From Hydrangea macrophylla (taxonomy: Eukaryota > Streptophyta > Magnoliopsida > Cornales > Hydrangeaceae): a stretch of DNA of 64,000 bases. The stretch lies in the NCBI GenBank assembly GCA_033977485.1, contig CM066988.1:77410669-77474668 (forward strand), read 5' to 3'. The notes under the pieces were generated by a model that saw nothing but the letters and a program-made list of their open reading frames with translations, ran no database searches and was not told the origin of the DNA. This document shows, piece by piece, positions 46,291 through 57,730 of the stretch (within the stretch, counting starts at the first letter, position 1; every line of letters begins with the position of its first letter). Position numbers and translations under genes: made by a program.

Positions 46291-47083
46291 AATGATTACA
46301 CTCTTCTAAAACTAAAACTGCTATAGAGCCCTGGTAGGTGACGATAGCAACGTAATCATTCTACTCTAAGCTAATGGCGTTACACTGGCAATGTAACAAG
46401 TAATATGAGTCAGTAAGGGTGTCTGAGTAGAGTCGAATATATCGATACTGTATTGTGTCATCACACCATCATGTTATATGCTTATTAAATGTTTATTTTC
46501 AAGATATTCTGCATACTTGTATACTATTGCTTATATTAGGAGTGATCGGTTAGACGAACTAACTTAGCTTCAAAAGCTAACGGCTCTTCCTGCCCTAGAC
46601 ATATTACATCTAGGTTATAATGAAAAAAATCATCAAGGTGACCATGAAGAAGAATATCACTATCCTCAAGAGGGGAACAATCAGGAAGGTTATCCTGATG
46701 AAGACTTTCAGGAAAAGTATGATAATGAAGGATATGGGTATGCCAACTAGAAAGAAGACCTTGGCCTATTACCACATTAAGATTTCCTTTATGTTTTAAG
46801 AAACTTTTTTTTTTGTAGTTGTAAGAATTTAAGTGGTGTCAATCGCCCAAACTTATCTTTTGTGGTTTTCATTTGGAACTTCTGTAGTAGCCTAAGTAGC
46901 AAAACATTTTAAGTTCCCCCATGAATACCATTAGATGTTTTGAAATTTCTTACTCTAATATATCCATGTTAGAATGCTTATAAGGACAGGTCAGTCTTAT
47001 GTAACTAGTTATGGCTCATGGATTCGGAAAGGAAAATTTTATTTCCCTCTAATTTTCGCTACTCTAGGGCGTGATAGGATTTT

Positions 47084-47095
47084 TGGTATCTGAGC
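47084..47095 (+). other. Chromovirus F primer binding site
   Basis: TGGTATCTGAGC matches the initiator tRNA-Met site TGGTATCAGAGC except for one base. Confidence 0.8.
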
Positions 47096-47203
47096 ACTAG
47101 GTTTAGTTGTGCTCGCTGACTGTCCGACACTCTTAAGTTAAGAAACCTAAGATACTTTAAGGATAACAACTGACACTTAAATAGTTTTCTTCCAAACAGG
47201 CAA

Positions 47204-49005
47204 TATGGAGAATCAGGAGAAGCCTGAAGCTAAAAGTGGGGAATATAGAGCCACCATGTATAAGAAAGCCATTTCCCTATACCTAAACCGTATTGGTTCC
47301 ATTACAATCGCAATGCCTATAAGGAGATAAGAAGGCTGACGAAGTGCCTCTCCCTTGAGAAACAAGTCCCTAAGACTAAATGTCATAGAGTCGTAGCACC
47401 CCGCCTTATGTCAATAGAGGTGGATGAAACCTCTCCCATTTTTGATAATCCTGTGACAATTAATCCACAAGAATCTCTCCCTGAAATGATACCTCTAGAG
47501 ATCCCTGCCAACCCAATAGACAGTTCAGATGATGAGGAAATAGAAATTGACCTGGCTGACAAAGATCTCGTAGAAAAAGGAACAATGTACCTGTATGATC
47601 CCGACGGGCCGATAAGGTGGGACAATGAAAGATGGATGTCATAGACACCCCCAGAAGAGATTGAAGTTTCAAGGAAATTCCCACAACTAGAAGATTAGAA
47701 CGTTCTAGTTAGTTTACCTTCTTTTTTTTAAATGTTGTATTGAGATTTTAATCCCACATTTTGGCAGAATTATATGTAAAAGTCGTATTTTAACTCCCCT
47801 CATGTAATATCTTTTTATTAATGAAAACCTATCTATAACTTTATAACTACCCATACTCGTATTATTCATCGTCATGATTTAATGAGTTAACAGGTTAAAT
47901 TCTAAGTAATAAACCTTAATATATTTTAACTAGCACCTTATTAAGATAGTCATTTTGGTGAAAATGGTAACATGGAACCCACCTATGTACCAAACGACTG
48001 CGGAGGCCGTCTAAGTTTTCCCAGTCGTGTAGTACCAATAAACCCAGATTTATATCATCACCAAATCTGACAACTCGCTAGAGATGGAGGGAAGAGGAAC
48101 CTATGGATCGATATGAATAAGAGTAATATTCATAACTCAGACACCCTGTGTCTAAAAGCCATCTACGATGCTGAGATCATCAGGAAAGTCCACGACAAGA
48201 AGGTTAAGCTACTCAAGGATTCGGAGGACTTTCAAATGATGTACACCAATGCCTATCGGAAGCCCCTACCGCCTTCCGTACTTCTCTAACAACCCCCACC
48301 ATTCCAAAGAGTGCCTATGCATCAAATGCAATCCCGATAACTAGGTTATTATGTCAATGATGACTTTGGATGACTATGGTTTACCCTGATGGCAACGAAC
48401 CTACCGACCCAGAGGGATTCATCTAAAATGTAAAATTGAAAGCCCGTTAGTGCCTCAGAGGCGGACTAAGAGTCTAGCATCATGTATACCATATCTCCGA
48501 CCCTTACTAACTTCAAGCTGAAGCCATCCATACTGCATGTACCCAAGGGTTAATGCATGGAGAAATAAGGAGGTTAGCAATGGATGACACTGTCTTCTAA
48601 CTGCTAGTAAATCAGATACTACAAGAACCCTCCCTCCACCTAGAGGACCACCTTGTTTGGCCACCTAATGAGAATGCCCCTAGAGTAGTGGCACCCCCAG
48701 TGGAAGAACCTGCTGCCAACCCCAATAATGCAAAAATGTCCGATGATGAACCGGGCGTGTATTTGGAGGAAGAGGATGACGAGGAGGATGACCCGAAAGA
48801 AGAGGAACCCGAGCAAGTGGTACCTCTTCAGCCTATGTGGGACCAACCAATAGTAGAAATGCTTGTAGACAATGACGATAACGAAGCTGATGATGGCGAT
48901 GTTGACATCGAGGATTGGGACTTGGGTGAACCCAATTTGGATAAAGATGGACCACGCGAATCTGACATGGGAGAAATCACGTCTGAGTCTGACCTAGATG
49001 ACTAG
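47204..49005 (+). pseudogene. Chromovirus F extra ORF region upstream of gag
   Basis: Acceptor-like CTTCCAAACAG ends 5 bases before ATG 47204 (MENQEKPEAK). The frame soon stops. Two fragments remain open: 47408-47644 (acidic, SSDDEEIEIDLADKD) and 48688-49005, whose acidic tail (EEEDDEEDDPKEEEPE, then VDIEDWDLGE) resembles the C-terminal part of the equivalent ORF of element E (DDDELEDDPKEDPEDPE, then MVEEWDFSF). The region lies between primer site and gag in both elements, so it is probably a shared accessory ORF that has decayed here. I do not recognise a family. Confidence 0.5.
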
Positions 49006-49315
49006 TTCTAGATGATCTATTATAATATATTAGTTATTTTATTTTAATTGTACTAAGTTGACTTGGGCTAATGACCCTTTTTTTTGTAAGAATACATGTA
49101 ATAGGGTAATATTCCACTTTTGTATCCATGTATTCTTGAAAGGCTTTAACTATGTAACTGTTATCTTATAAATAAAAGAAGATGTTTTGGTACCATTCTC
49201 GTCTCCATGCTTGTATTGTTTGCTTAATTGTTTTATAAACATGTTCATAGATGCTCAGATAAACCCTGCATACAAGGTCTAAGTAGAATACTTATGTAGG
49301 TAAACCAGACAACCG

Positions 49316-50473
49316 ATGGCAGATAGACCAAGAAGAAATCGACGCTTAGGACCCCCAAACCCTGCTGGAGGAGCACCAGAACCTATTCCTGCTGGAATAG
49401 ATCCCACTGGTGTGTTTGGTGCATTCTTACAATGCCTAGAACACATTGGAAATAACCACGGTCCCAACAACAATGCTAACAACAATCCCGTAGTTCCACC
49501 CATACCACAAGAGGATCGTATGGTGGAACAATTCTATGCAATGCGTCCAAATAAATTCAACAAGATGATTGAACCATTGGAAGCGGAACAGTGGCTTTGT
49601 GGATTGGAAATTATCTTTGATAACGTGGGATGCTCTGAAGTTAAGAAACGTCGATTGGCTACTTATTAATTGACCTATGCTGCAGCTAACTGGTGGGAGT
49701 CAGAGAAAGAAACACTAGGAGGAGCCGCACAGAGGATGACATGGGCGGCGTTCAAAGAGTTGTTTCGAGAGAACTACTTTCCCCAAATAGAAAGGAGCAA
49801 AAAGGAGAAAGAGTCTATTGACTTGGTACAAGGTAACCGAACTATACGAGAGTACACAGTGCAGTTCGAGCATCTTTCTTGATTTATGCATCACATGATC
49901 GATACCCCAAAAAAGAAGAATTGGAACTATCACGTAGGGTTTTCCCTACCTCTGCAAAAGCTGACCTATGGCCACCTAAACCAAACACTCAAAGCTTTAG
50001 TAGGAATGACCCATGGCTTCGAAGAAATCACCGATCGTAAGTAGAAATGCTTTGTGAATCGACCACCCCCTCTGAGATTCAATCAAGGTTAGAGACAAGC
50101 TCTGACTCGTAAAGGATTCAAGAGAAACTGGAAGGGTGAAAAGAAGCCACAGACAGCTCCCTTCCATAACAAACCAGTTGTGCCAATGAAACCAACTCCA
50201 CCCCAGGGACAATTAGGAACCACAAATGATAACCGCGGAGTCCACTTCAACTTCAGATTCACTGAACACATGTCTAAGGATTGTCGTGCCCCAAAGAAGA
50301 ATAGTCACCCAAAAGTGGCCTACTTTAACTACAATAAGAAAGGACATCTGGCTAAGGATTGTAGGGCACTCCGAAGCGGTTACTAAAGAGGATCTGCACA
50401 AGGATAGACTCGCCTCAATGCTATCATTCCTGAACAGGCAGGATTTGATGAAGAAGAGTAGCAAAATCTAGAA
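49316..50473 (+). pseudogene. Chromovirus F Gag
   Basis: ATG 49316 starts MADRPRRNRRLGPPNP. The capsid follows: FYAMRPNKFNKMIEPLEAE, QWLCGLEIIFDNVGCSE, LTYAAANWWESEKE and FKELFRENYFPQIERSKKEK, as in Del/Tekay Gag. Stops occur at TAA 49667-49669, TGA 49880-49882 and several later places. Two zinc knuckle positions can be aligned with element E, but the first two Cys of each are replaced: HFNFRFTEHMSKDC (about 50240-50283) and YFNYNKKGHLAKDC. The copy could not have bound RNA normally in this state. Confidence 0.82.
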
Positions 50474-50953
50474 GGTACTCTAACCCTCTTTAACAGTCAA
50501 GTAAGAGCTTTGTTCGATACTGGTGCATCAAACTCGTTTATTGCAATTAGAATCGTGTAACGCTTAGGCTTAGTAACCAAATGATGGATATAGCTCTAAA
50601 CGCAACATCACCTCTAGGAATGAGCGTTAAGTTGGGAAAAATATGCAAGGACTACCCTCTAAACTTGAAAGATCAGAATCTCCCCGCTGATTTGATAGTT
50701 TTGTCGATGAACAAATTCGATGTGATCTTAGGAATTGATTGGCTCGCAAAGTACCATGCCAAGTTAGATTGTGCTAGTAAATCAATAACCTTTTTCAATA
50801 CCTGAAGGCAAACCTTTTGATTTTAAGTGCAATCCCTCGTGTGATGTTTTCCTCACCAACTGCCTGGCCATCCTTGGAACCACGAGTGATGAAATTCTTA
50901 TAGCCCAAACCCCCGTAGTCCAAGATTTTGAAGATGTTTTTCAAGAAGTTAAA
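50474..50953 (+). pseudogene. Chromovirus F protease and spacer, cut by element E
   Basis: The protease site reads ALFDTGASNSFIAI (about 50509-50550), followed by a TAA and a frameshift near 50575. The second frame holds NLPADLIVLSMNKFDVILG and IDWLAKYHAKLDC, the conserved flap and C-terminal region. The sequence runs to DFEDVFQEVK and is interrupted at 50953 by the TTAAA target site of element E, resuming at 61592. Confidence 0.82.
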
Positions 50954-51906
50954 TGTAATACCTGTATTTTTATTATATTTTATTAATATAATTCAAGTCC
51001 CGAACTATATTTATAATATTTTTTAACCCATAATTATACATGTATTACCCAACCCTGCTTATACCCTAAAACCAACCCCCCAAACAACCCTTAGCAATTC
51101 ATGTGTGTGTGTATGTGTGTGTGCCGACTTGAAAGTGGTGAGGTGTGTTGTAGAGTGGTAGGGTGATGAGTGGTTGTGTGTGAGGAGTGCATGTGTCTTG
51201 TGTGGTGTAATGTATAGTGTATGTGTGTATGTGTCTGTGTGTGTGGCGTGGAGTGGCAGTGGAGTGAGTATTATGTGTGGTGTTTTGTGTGTGTGTTATA
51301 TATATAATATTTAATACAAATATCCAACCACCCCACCCCTATAAAACCCCTCCCACCTTCTTAGTTTTAGGAACCTAAGCAAGAGAGAGAAGAAAAATAG
51401 AGAGAGAAGAAAGAAAAGAAAAGATTACCATCCCAAACTACACCGCGACCCCAAACCTACGGTGAGTTCCTAACTCACTTGGTATACCAGATTAATGTCC
51501 ATAATATTTTCCGTTTATTATTATTTAGAAAATCTTTTGCCTAACATGTGGTGTCCCTAATCTAGATCCATATTATAATTGCTGTTATTATAATTATTAT
51601 TATTATGGTCCAGTTAACTTCATCATTAGCATATGTACCCTGAACATATTAATGTCCATTTTATTATTCCGTTAATAATAATGATATTTTTATTGTTATT
51701 ATTATTACTATTATTATTATTATCATCATCATCTTTTTTTATTATTGATTAAACTTCAAGCTCTAATATGTTGTAACCCGAACATATTATTTCCGCTACT
51801 ATTGTTAATATTATTATTAATATTAATAATATTATTGTTATTATTATTGTTATCACTTTCCGATTAACCTCATGTTAATATGTTGCACCCCGAACATATT
51901 ATCTCC

Positions 51907-51957
<51 letters not shown>

Positions 51958-53212
51958 GCTGCTCGTTATTATTATCAGTCCGGTTAACCTCATGCTTTAA
52001 TGTGTGGTACTACGAGCTTAGGGCCCGTACTATATTTCAAGAATAAAATTGTAGCTATTTAATTAACTTGTACCTCGTGCATAATATATGATACACCTCA
52101 TGTACGAGTCAGTGTCGTAACGTCAAGTCGACGTGTACAAGTATAGAGTTGAACGGTCGCGGAGACCAAGTTCGTATGCATTTGGAAGTACATGTAAGTC
52201 GATCGCGGAGGTCCGAAAGTTGATATGTAGTGAGTTGGTACTGTCAAATGGAATTACAGGATCGCATGCCGGCGATGATTGCTACTATGGCCACGGAGAG
52301 GCAAACACGATAGCAAAGTAACCATGTTGATAAGAATATATCGAGAAATGAATAAACACGGTTAGCCTGTAAGGCAAGGTTACTACTGCGATCGCGACGA
52401 CCAACGATAGTAAAGTAACCATTTCGCAAATCGGCGACGATATTCATAAGGCAAGGTCCTGAGGACCTAGAGTACATGGTTAGCTTGTAAAGCGAGATTA
52501 CTACTATGGCCACGGAGGGGCAGACAACGATAGTAAAGTAACCATAGCTCGACCCACTGGGCGAGTCACTCTAAGCCAACGGCGTTACACTGGTAATGTA
52601 ACAAAGTTATGTAAGTCGATGTTAAGTCGAGTGAAGTCGAATACATCGATGATGCATAGTTTCACGCACGGTCTCATTATAATTCGTTCAACCGTCGTAA
52701 CCAGCCGTTGTGTACTTTCGGATACATATTTTATATTAGGAGTGTTCGGTTAGAACGCTCACTTAGCTTTTATTAAAGCTAACAGCATACTACACCCTGG
52801 ACATTCCCATGTCTAGACTATATAGGATATGATTGTCCGGAGGAGGACTATCAGGAAGGAGCCTTCGAAGGGGAAGCCTACTATGCTGAAGGTCACGGCT
52901 ATGCCAGTTAGAGGCGCAGCTTCAAGAAAGAAGACTTAGTTGTTCTTTATAGACTTTTGTCCTTTCGTGATAAGTTGTAAAAGGCGTCTAACGCCTTAAG
53001 CTCTTTTGTTCTTTAACTTTTGTTAACTACAAATATGATGTAATAGCTAGTAATCTGTTGATGTATATATTTCAATTTACGCTTCCATTAAGTTACTCTG
53101 TTATTTATCTAGTGTGTTTATGGACAATCAATTAATGTAACTAGTAATGGCTTACGGATCCAGAAAGGAAAATTTTATTTCCTGCTAATTTCTGCTACTC
53201 CGGGGCATGACA
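50954..53212 (+). repeat. Chromovirus E 5' LTR (2259 bp)
   Basis: Starts TGTAATACCTG, ends GGGCATGACA. It has GT repeats (about 51106-51300), a TATA box CTATAAAAC at about 51340, a GAGA-rich leader, a consensus donor ACG then GTGAGT (GT at 51462), long TTA/TTATTA repeats (about 51590-51960), a hairpin array (about 52265-52560) and GTTACA/TGTAAC arms near 52585-52605. Confidence 0.95.
51462..51463 (+). promoter_or_regulatory. Putative 5' splice donor in the LTR
   Basis: GGTGAGTTC about 90 bases after the expected transcription start. F has GAG then GTGAGT at the corresponding place (GT at 45347), and the E 3' LTR keeps it (about 59865). Confidence 0.5.
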
Positions 53213-53219
53213 GGAATTT

Positions 53220-53231
53220 TGGTATCAGAGC
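53220..53231 (+). other. Chromovirus E primer binding site, initiator tRNA-Met
   Basis: TGGTATCAGAGC, a perfect match to the usual site, 8 bases after the 5' LTR. Confidence 0.93.
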
Positions 53232-53361
53232 ACTAGGTTTTACTTAGACGTGCTCGTTGATTGTCCCCCCACCATCTATTTTTAGTATTTGAGATTCCTG
53301 AGATATGAGTATTAAGATAAGTTCGTCATTCTGACGTTAGATAGTTTCCTTGCAGGTTAGC

Positions 53362-54387
53362 ATGGATCCAAGCTTTCATAAGTTTGTGGATGATCTCTAT
53401 GGAGGCCACGTGATTCATGGGGACACTGGGGAGCCGGCTAATCCAGAGTTTTATTCCGAGCACATACGCCGTACAGCCAGCCAGTACCTAGAGGAGGATG
53501 TATGGAGAGTCGCCCTATATGTTACTGGACGGACTCACCCTACTGAGATTCGTATGGACGCGTACCATTATGCGAGGACTCGGGAGGCTATTTATCAGGA
53601 GATGGCTCGTTTGGTCTAGAGTAAGCCAGAGATGGACGTTATCGAGATGCGAGCTATCTTAGCGAGCCCTGATCCCCTTCCCGTACCTGTGGCTGCACCA
53701 GCTCATGCAGTACCACCAATACCAGCACCAGCACCACCAGTACCAGCACCACCAGTACCAGTACCAGTACCACCAGTACTAGTACCAGTACCACCAGTAC
53801 TAGTACCAGTACCACCAGCACCGGTACCAGTAGCGCTAGTGTCACAGCCAGCGGAGTTGGAGCCGATAGGGGACGACAAGGATCCTGTTGAGGACATAGA
53901 GCCTGGTGATGAGGATGTGGACGGGGACGGAGAGGAAGAGCCCATAGACGACGATGATGAGCTGGAGGATGACCCAAAGGAGGATCCCGAGGACCCGGAG
54001 CCCGCAGATATGGATGTTATAGCCGGAGGGGACATTGTACTAGAGGTAGATGACGATGCTGGGGATGAGGGACCTGAGGAGGTAGTTATACCTGAGTTAG
54101 TAGTAGGACCTATATTACAGATGGCAGTCCTTGTCAATAGGGTAGCAGATTTTGTAGCAGGGATAGCTGCACAGCTAGAGGGATTCATTATAGGAGAGGC
54201 CGAGCTAGTAGAGGCTATTACTATAGCCGAGGGATTTGCCGTTGCAGCTGCTGATGCCGCTAAGCCAGTAGTAGATGCTATGGATGAGAACGACGAGGAG
54301 GATGACGAGGAGGTAATGGTCGAGGAGTGGGATTTTTCATTCGTGGACGAGGCTCCCATGTATGGATCAGACGTGGATGACTACTGA
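53362..54387 (+). pseudogene. Extra acidic ORF between primer site and gag, element E
   Basis: The ATG at 53362 (MDPSFHKFVDDLYGG) is preceded by an acceptor-like TTTCCTTGCAG. The frame encodes about 341 residues and has one stop, TAG 53617-53619. The N-terminal 85 residues look like a folded domain (YSEHIRRTASQYLEEDVWRV). A Pro/Val/Ala-rich repeat (PVPVPPVLVPVPP type, about 53690-53835) and strongly acidic runs (EEEPIDDDDELEDD) follow, then an Ala-rich helix segment and an acidic end (YGSDVDDY). No zinc knuckle, protease or RT motif is present. It precedes gag as a separate ORF. A related remnant lies in F at 47204-49005. Function unknown. Confidence 0.6.
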
Positions 54388-54792
54388 GTTAGGACTTTTG
54401 GGGGCTTAGATTTTCGAGTATATATATGACAGGACATGTTGTCCACTTTATTTTGAGGATTTCAGGGATTGCTATTTGACCATAGCTCTTTTGTACAATT
54501 AGCAGTCACTTTTAGTGGCATTGTAAATAGTTGACTAGAGCGCTGTATTGGCTTATGTCCCACGTGGTACATAGTTTGACTAATGTGTACTTCGTGGTAC
54601 ATCTTTGGGATATATATACGAGTATTATGTTTTGGTATATGCAGTGGTCCAATGTTCTTGATGTTTTATTTTGCTACCTTGTTAAATTTCATATCTCGAC
54701 ATATATGTTTCAGTGATAACTTATAGATGTGTGCGCATATACTAGTAGTAACCAATAGATGTCTATGTAGGTACACCAACACACAAATCACT
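54388..54792 (+). other. Spacer between the extra ORF and gag
   Basis: AT-rich and without an ORF. It ends with a CTATGTAG acceptor-like site (about 54763-54770) that is matched by CTTATGTAG ahead of gag in F (about 49290-49298). Confidence 0.5.
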
Positions 54793-55899
54793 ATGGCAGG
54801 GAGAAATAGAAATACCCGTAATAATCCCGTTGAGCAGATTGAGGCTGCATCCCCGGCACCTACAGTTGCTGATCCTACTGGTCTATTTGAGGCCTTTGTG
54901 TGGAGACTAGAACGCATCAACAACAACGATAACAACAACGCGAATAATAGGAACAATCCCGTACAAACTTCGAGACCTGTAGAGGATAGAGTGATAGAGC
55001 ATTTTCGTCATTTTCGTCCTGAAAAGTTCGATGGAGATGTCGAGCCATGGCGTGCGAAACAGTGGCTCTGCGAAATGGAGTCAATCTTTGACACACTGGG
55101 ATGTACGGAGATCGAGAAGCGTCGACTGGCTATGTTCCAATTAACGTACGCGGTAGCCGATTGGTGGGAATCGGAGAAAGCAACAATAGGAGAAGCGGCA
55201 GTAAGAAGAATGCCCTAAGCTACATTCAAAAAGTTGTTCCTGGAGAATTACTTTCCACAGACAAAGAGGAACAAGAAAGAGAGGGAGTTCATTGAGCTGA
55301 CACAAGGAAATCAGACTGTGAGGGAATACAGAGTACAGTTTAAACAGTTGTCCCGCTTTGCCCGCCACATGATTGATACCTCGGAGAAGAAAAACCGACA
55401 GTACCGCCAATGCCTATCGCTACCACTTCAATGCATGACTCCCAACAATCAAGGCCTAACGTTCAAAACCATGGTAGGCATGGCAATCGGCCACGAGGAG
55501 ATCAATGGTCAAGAACGAGGATGTTTTGGAAATCGACCACCGTTCAGAAACAACCAAGGCAACCAAGGACCAAGACCCCCAATGCGATTCCAAGGGAACA
55601 AGCGTAATTGGACTAGCGAAAGGAAACCATAACTCACATTCCCTCATAATCGACCAGCTACACCCCAAGCACAACCCCCAAGAGGAACACCTGCTATGAC
55701 TAGAGCCAATAATGATTGATGCTTTAATTGTGGAAAACTCGGACACAGATCCAAGGACTGCCAAGCCTCAAGGAGAAGCCAAGATGACATCATCTGCTAT
55801 AATTGTGGCAAAAAGGGCCACTTATCCAGGGATTGTCGAGCGCCTCAAAGAGGATACTATAGAGCATCTACTCAGGGTTAACCCAAGCAAGCCTGCCTA
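54793..55899 (+). pseudogene. Chromovirus E Gag
   Basis: ATG 54793 starts MAGRNRNTRNNPVEQ. The capsid shows FRPEKFDGDVEPWRAKQWL, FDTLGCTEIEKRRLAMFQL, YAVADWWESEKA and FLENYFPQTKRNKKERE. Two intact CCHC zinc knuckles follow at 55720-55761 (CFNCGKLGHRSKDC) and 55795-55836 (CYNCGKKGHLSRDC); they bind genomic RNA. Stops at TAA 55216-55218, TAA 55630-55632, TGA 55717-55719 and TAA near 55876 all lie in one frame shared with the protease. Apart from these point stops the protein looks complete. Confidence 0.88.
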
Positions 55900-56470
55900 A
55901 ATGCCATTATCCTAGAGGAAGCCGGATTCGATGAAGGAGAACAACAGAATATGGAAGGTACCCTCACATTGTTTAACAGTCAAGTTAAAGCTTTATTCGA
56001 TACCGGTGCTTCTAACTCCTTTATTGCTATTAAGATTGTACAACGGTTGGGTTTAGTACCCCAGACGCTTGATGTAGCTCTGAACATTATGTCCCCCTTA
56101 CGAGTGAACATTACGTTGGAAAAAGTGTGTAAGGATTATACTTTGAACTTGGAAGATCAGAACCTCCCCGCTAATCTGATAGTTTTGTCGATGAAGGAAT
56201 TCGACTTAATATTAGGAATTTATTGGCTCACAAAATACAATGCCAAATTAGACTGTTTTAGCATGTCTATTACTTTTTCGATACCTGGAAGCCAACCATT
56301 CAAATTCCAATGCGATCCCTTGTGCAACGCCTTCCTCACCAGATGTCTAGCTATCCTTGGAAGTATAAGTTCAGAAATTCCGATTACACAAATCCATGTG
56401 GTTCAAGACTTTGAGGACGTATTTTAGGAAATCGTAGGGCTACCACCCAAAAGGGACATCAATTTTTGTA
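55900..56470 (+). pseudogene. Chromovirus E protease
   Basis: It is in the gag frame. The active site is KALFDTGASNSFIAIK (about 55987-56034), followed by NLPANLIVLSMKEFDLILG and WLTKYNAKLDC. TAG 56425-56427 lies in DFEDVF then EIVGLPP. Just downstream, a GGTACCC heptamer repeated three times (about 56478-56500) shifts the frame relative to RT. Confidence 0.85.
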
Positions 56471-57730
56471 TTGAGCTGGTACCCGGTACCCGGTACCCTA
56501 CCGATATCTAAGACCCCATATCGGATGGCCCCAATAGAAATGCAAGAATTAAAGAAGCAATTCCAGGAACTTGAAGATCTCGGATTCGTTCGACCGAGCA
56601 CGTCGCCTTGGGGAGCGCCGGTGCTATTTGTTAAGAAGAAGGATGGGACACTTCGACTCTATATTGACTACAGAGAGTTGAACAAGGTCACAATCAATAA
56701 CTGATATCCACTTCCCAGAATCGATGATCTATTTGATCAATTGTATGGAGCGACGACCTTCTTCAAGATAGATCTACGATCCGGATACCACCAATTGTTG
56801 GTTTGACCCAATTATGTATCAAAGATAGCCTTCAGAATGAGATATGGGCACTATGAATTCCTGGTCATGCCGTTTGGACAAACGAATGCCCCAGCTGTAT
56901 TCATTGATTTAATGAACAGAGTGTTCAGGCCCTACTTGGATCAATTCGTGATTGTGTTCACAGACGACATCCTAATCTACTCAAAGACCAAGGAGGAACA
57001 TTAAGAACATGTGAGGATCGTACTACAGACACTTCAAGACAACCACTTGTATGCGAAGTTCAGCCAGTGTGAATTTTGGCTAAAGGAAGTCAAATTCTTG
57101 GGTCATACTGTCTCACAGGATGGGATAGCTGTGCATTCAACCAAGACAGATGTTGTGTTGGATTGGAATAGACCAAACACTGCAACCGAAGTTAGGAGTT
57201 TCCTTGGTTTAGCCGGATACTACCGAAGATTTATTAAAGGATTCTCTAAGATAGCATCCCCTTTAACCAATCTAACAAGGAAGGACATGAAGTACGAATG
57301 GAAAGACAAGCATGAACACGTATTTCAAGAGCTGAAGGAAAGATTAACCTCGGCGCCAGTGCTTGCAATACCAAAGAGTGGTGAGCAGTTCACCATTTAT
57401 AGTGATGCATCACACCAAAGACTTGGATGTGTGCTCATACAGGATAGAAGGGTGATAGCATATGGATTATGACAACTAAAACCACATGAGATGAACTACC
57501 CTACGCACGACCTCGAACTAGCCGTAATTGTTTTTGCTCTCAAGATTTGGAGACATTACCTTTACGGAGAGAAGTTCGATCTATTTTCAGATCACAAGAG
57601 TTTGAGATACTTGTTCTGTCAGAAGGAGCTGAACATGAGGCAGCGATGTTGGATGGAATTGTTGAAGGATTACGATTTCACTTTGCAATACCACCCTGGT
57701 AAAGCAAACGTAGTTGTCGACGCACTAAGT
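56471..57730 (+). pseudogene. Chromovirus E reverse transcriptase and RNase H
   Basis: RT motifs appear in order: [54 protein letters not shown] and the catalytic [11 protein letters not shown] (Asp pair 56963-56968), where relatives have VFIDDIL; the Thr is at 56960-56962. RNase H motifs are [32 protein letters not shown] and [10 protein letters not shown]. Stops at 56702 (TGA), about 56804 (TGA), 57002 (TAA) and 57470 (TGA) interrupt a single frame. Catalytic acidic residues are kept. Confidence 0.92.

Larger units (their letters stand above)
42939..47076 (+). repeat. Chromovirus F 5' LTR (start uncertain)
   Basis: The 3' half (about 45340-47076) aligns in order with the LTRs of element E: donor-like GAG then GTGAGT (GT at 45347), then AACTCACTTGGTAT, hairpin units, GGCGTTACACTGG, and a GTGATA end where E has CATGACA. 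The 5' part holds simple repeats (AG 43331-43389, CA 43450-43482, GGGTC 43924-43945) and a long AT-rich stretch (44090-45290) with no ORF. Confidence 0.65.

Noticed and set aside
47383..47684. Minus-strand frames opposite the F accessory region
   Set aside because: Complement of acidic plus-strand coding sequence with no motif of their own.
53654..54359. Long minus-strand frames rich in Ser, Gly and Thr
   Set aside because: They are antisense shadows of the repetitive, acidic ORF on the plus strand.
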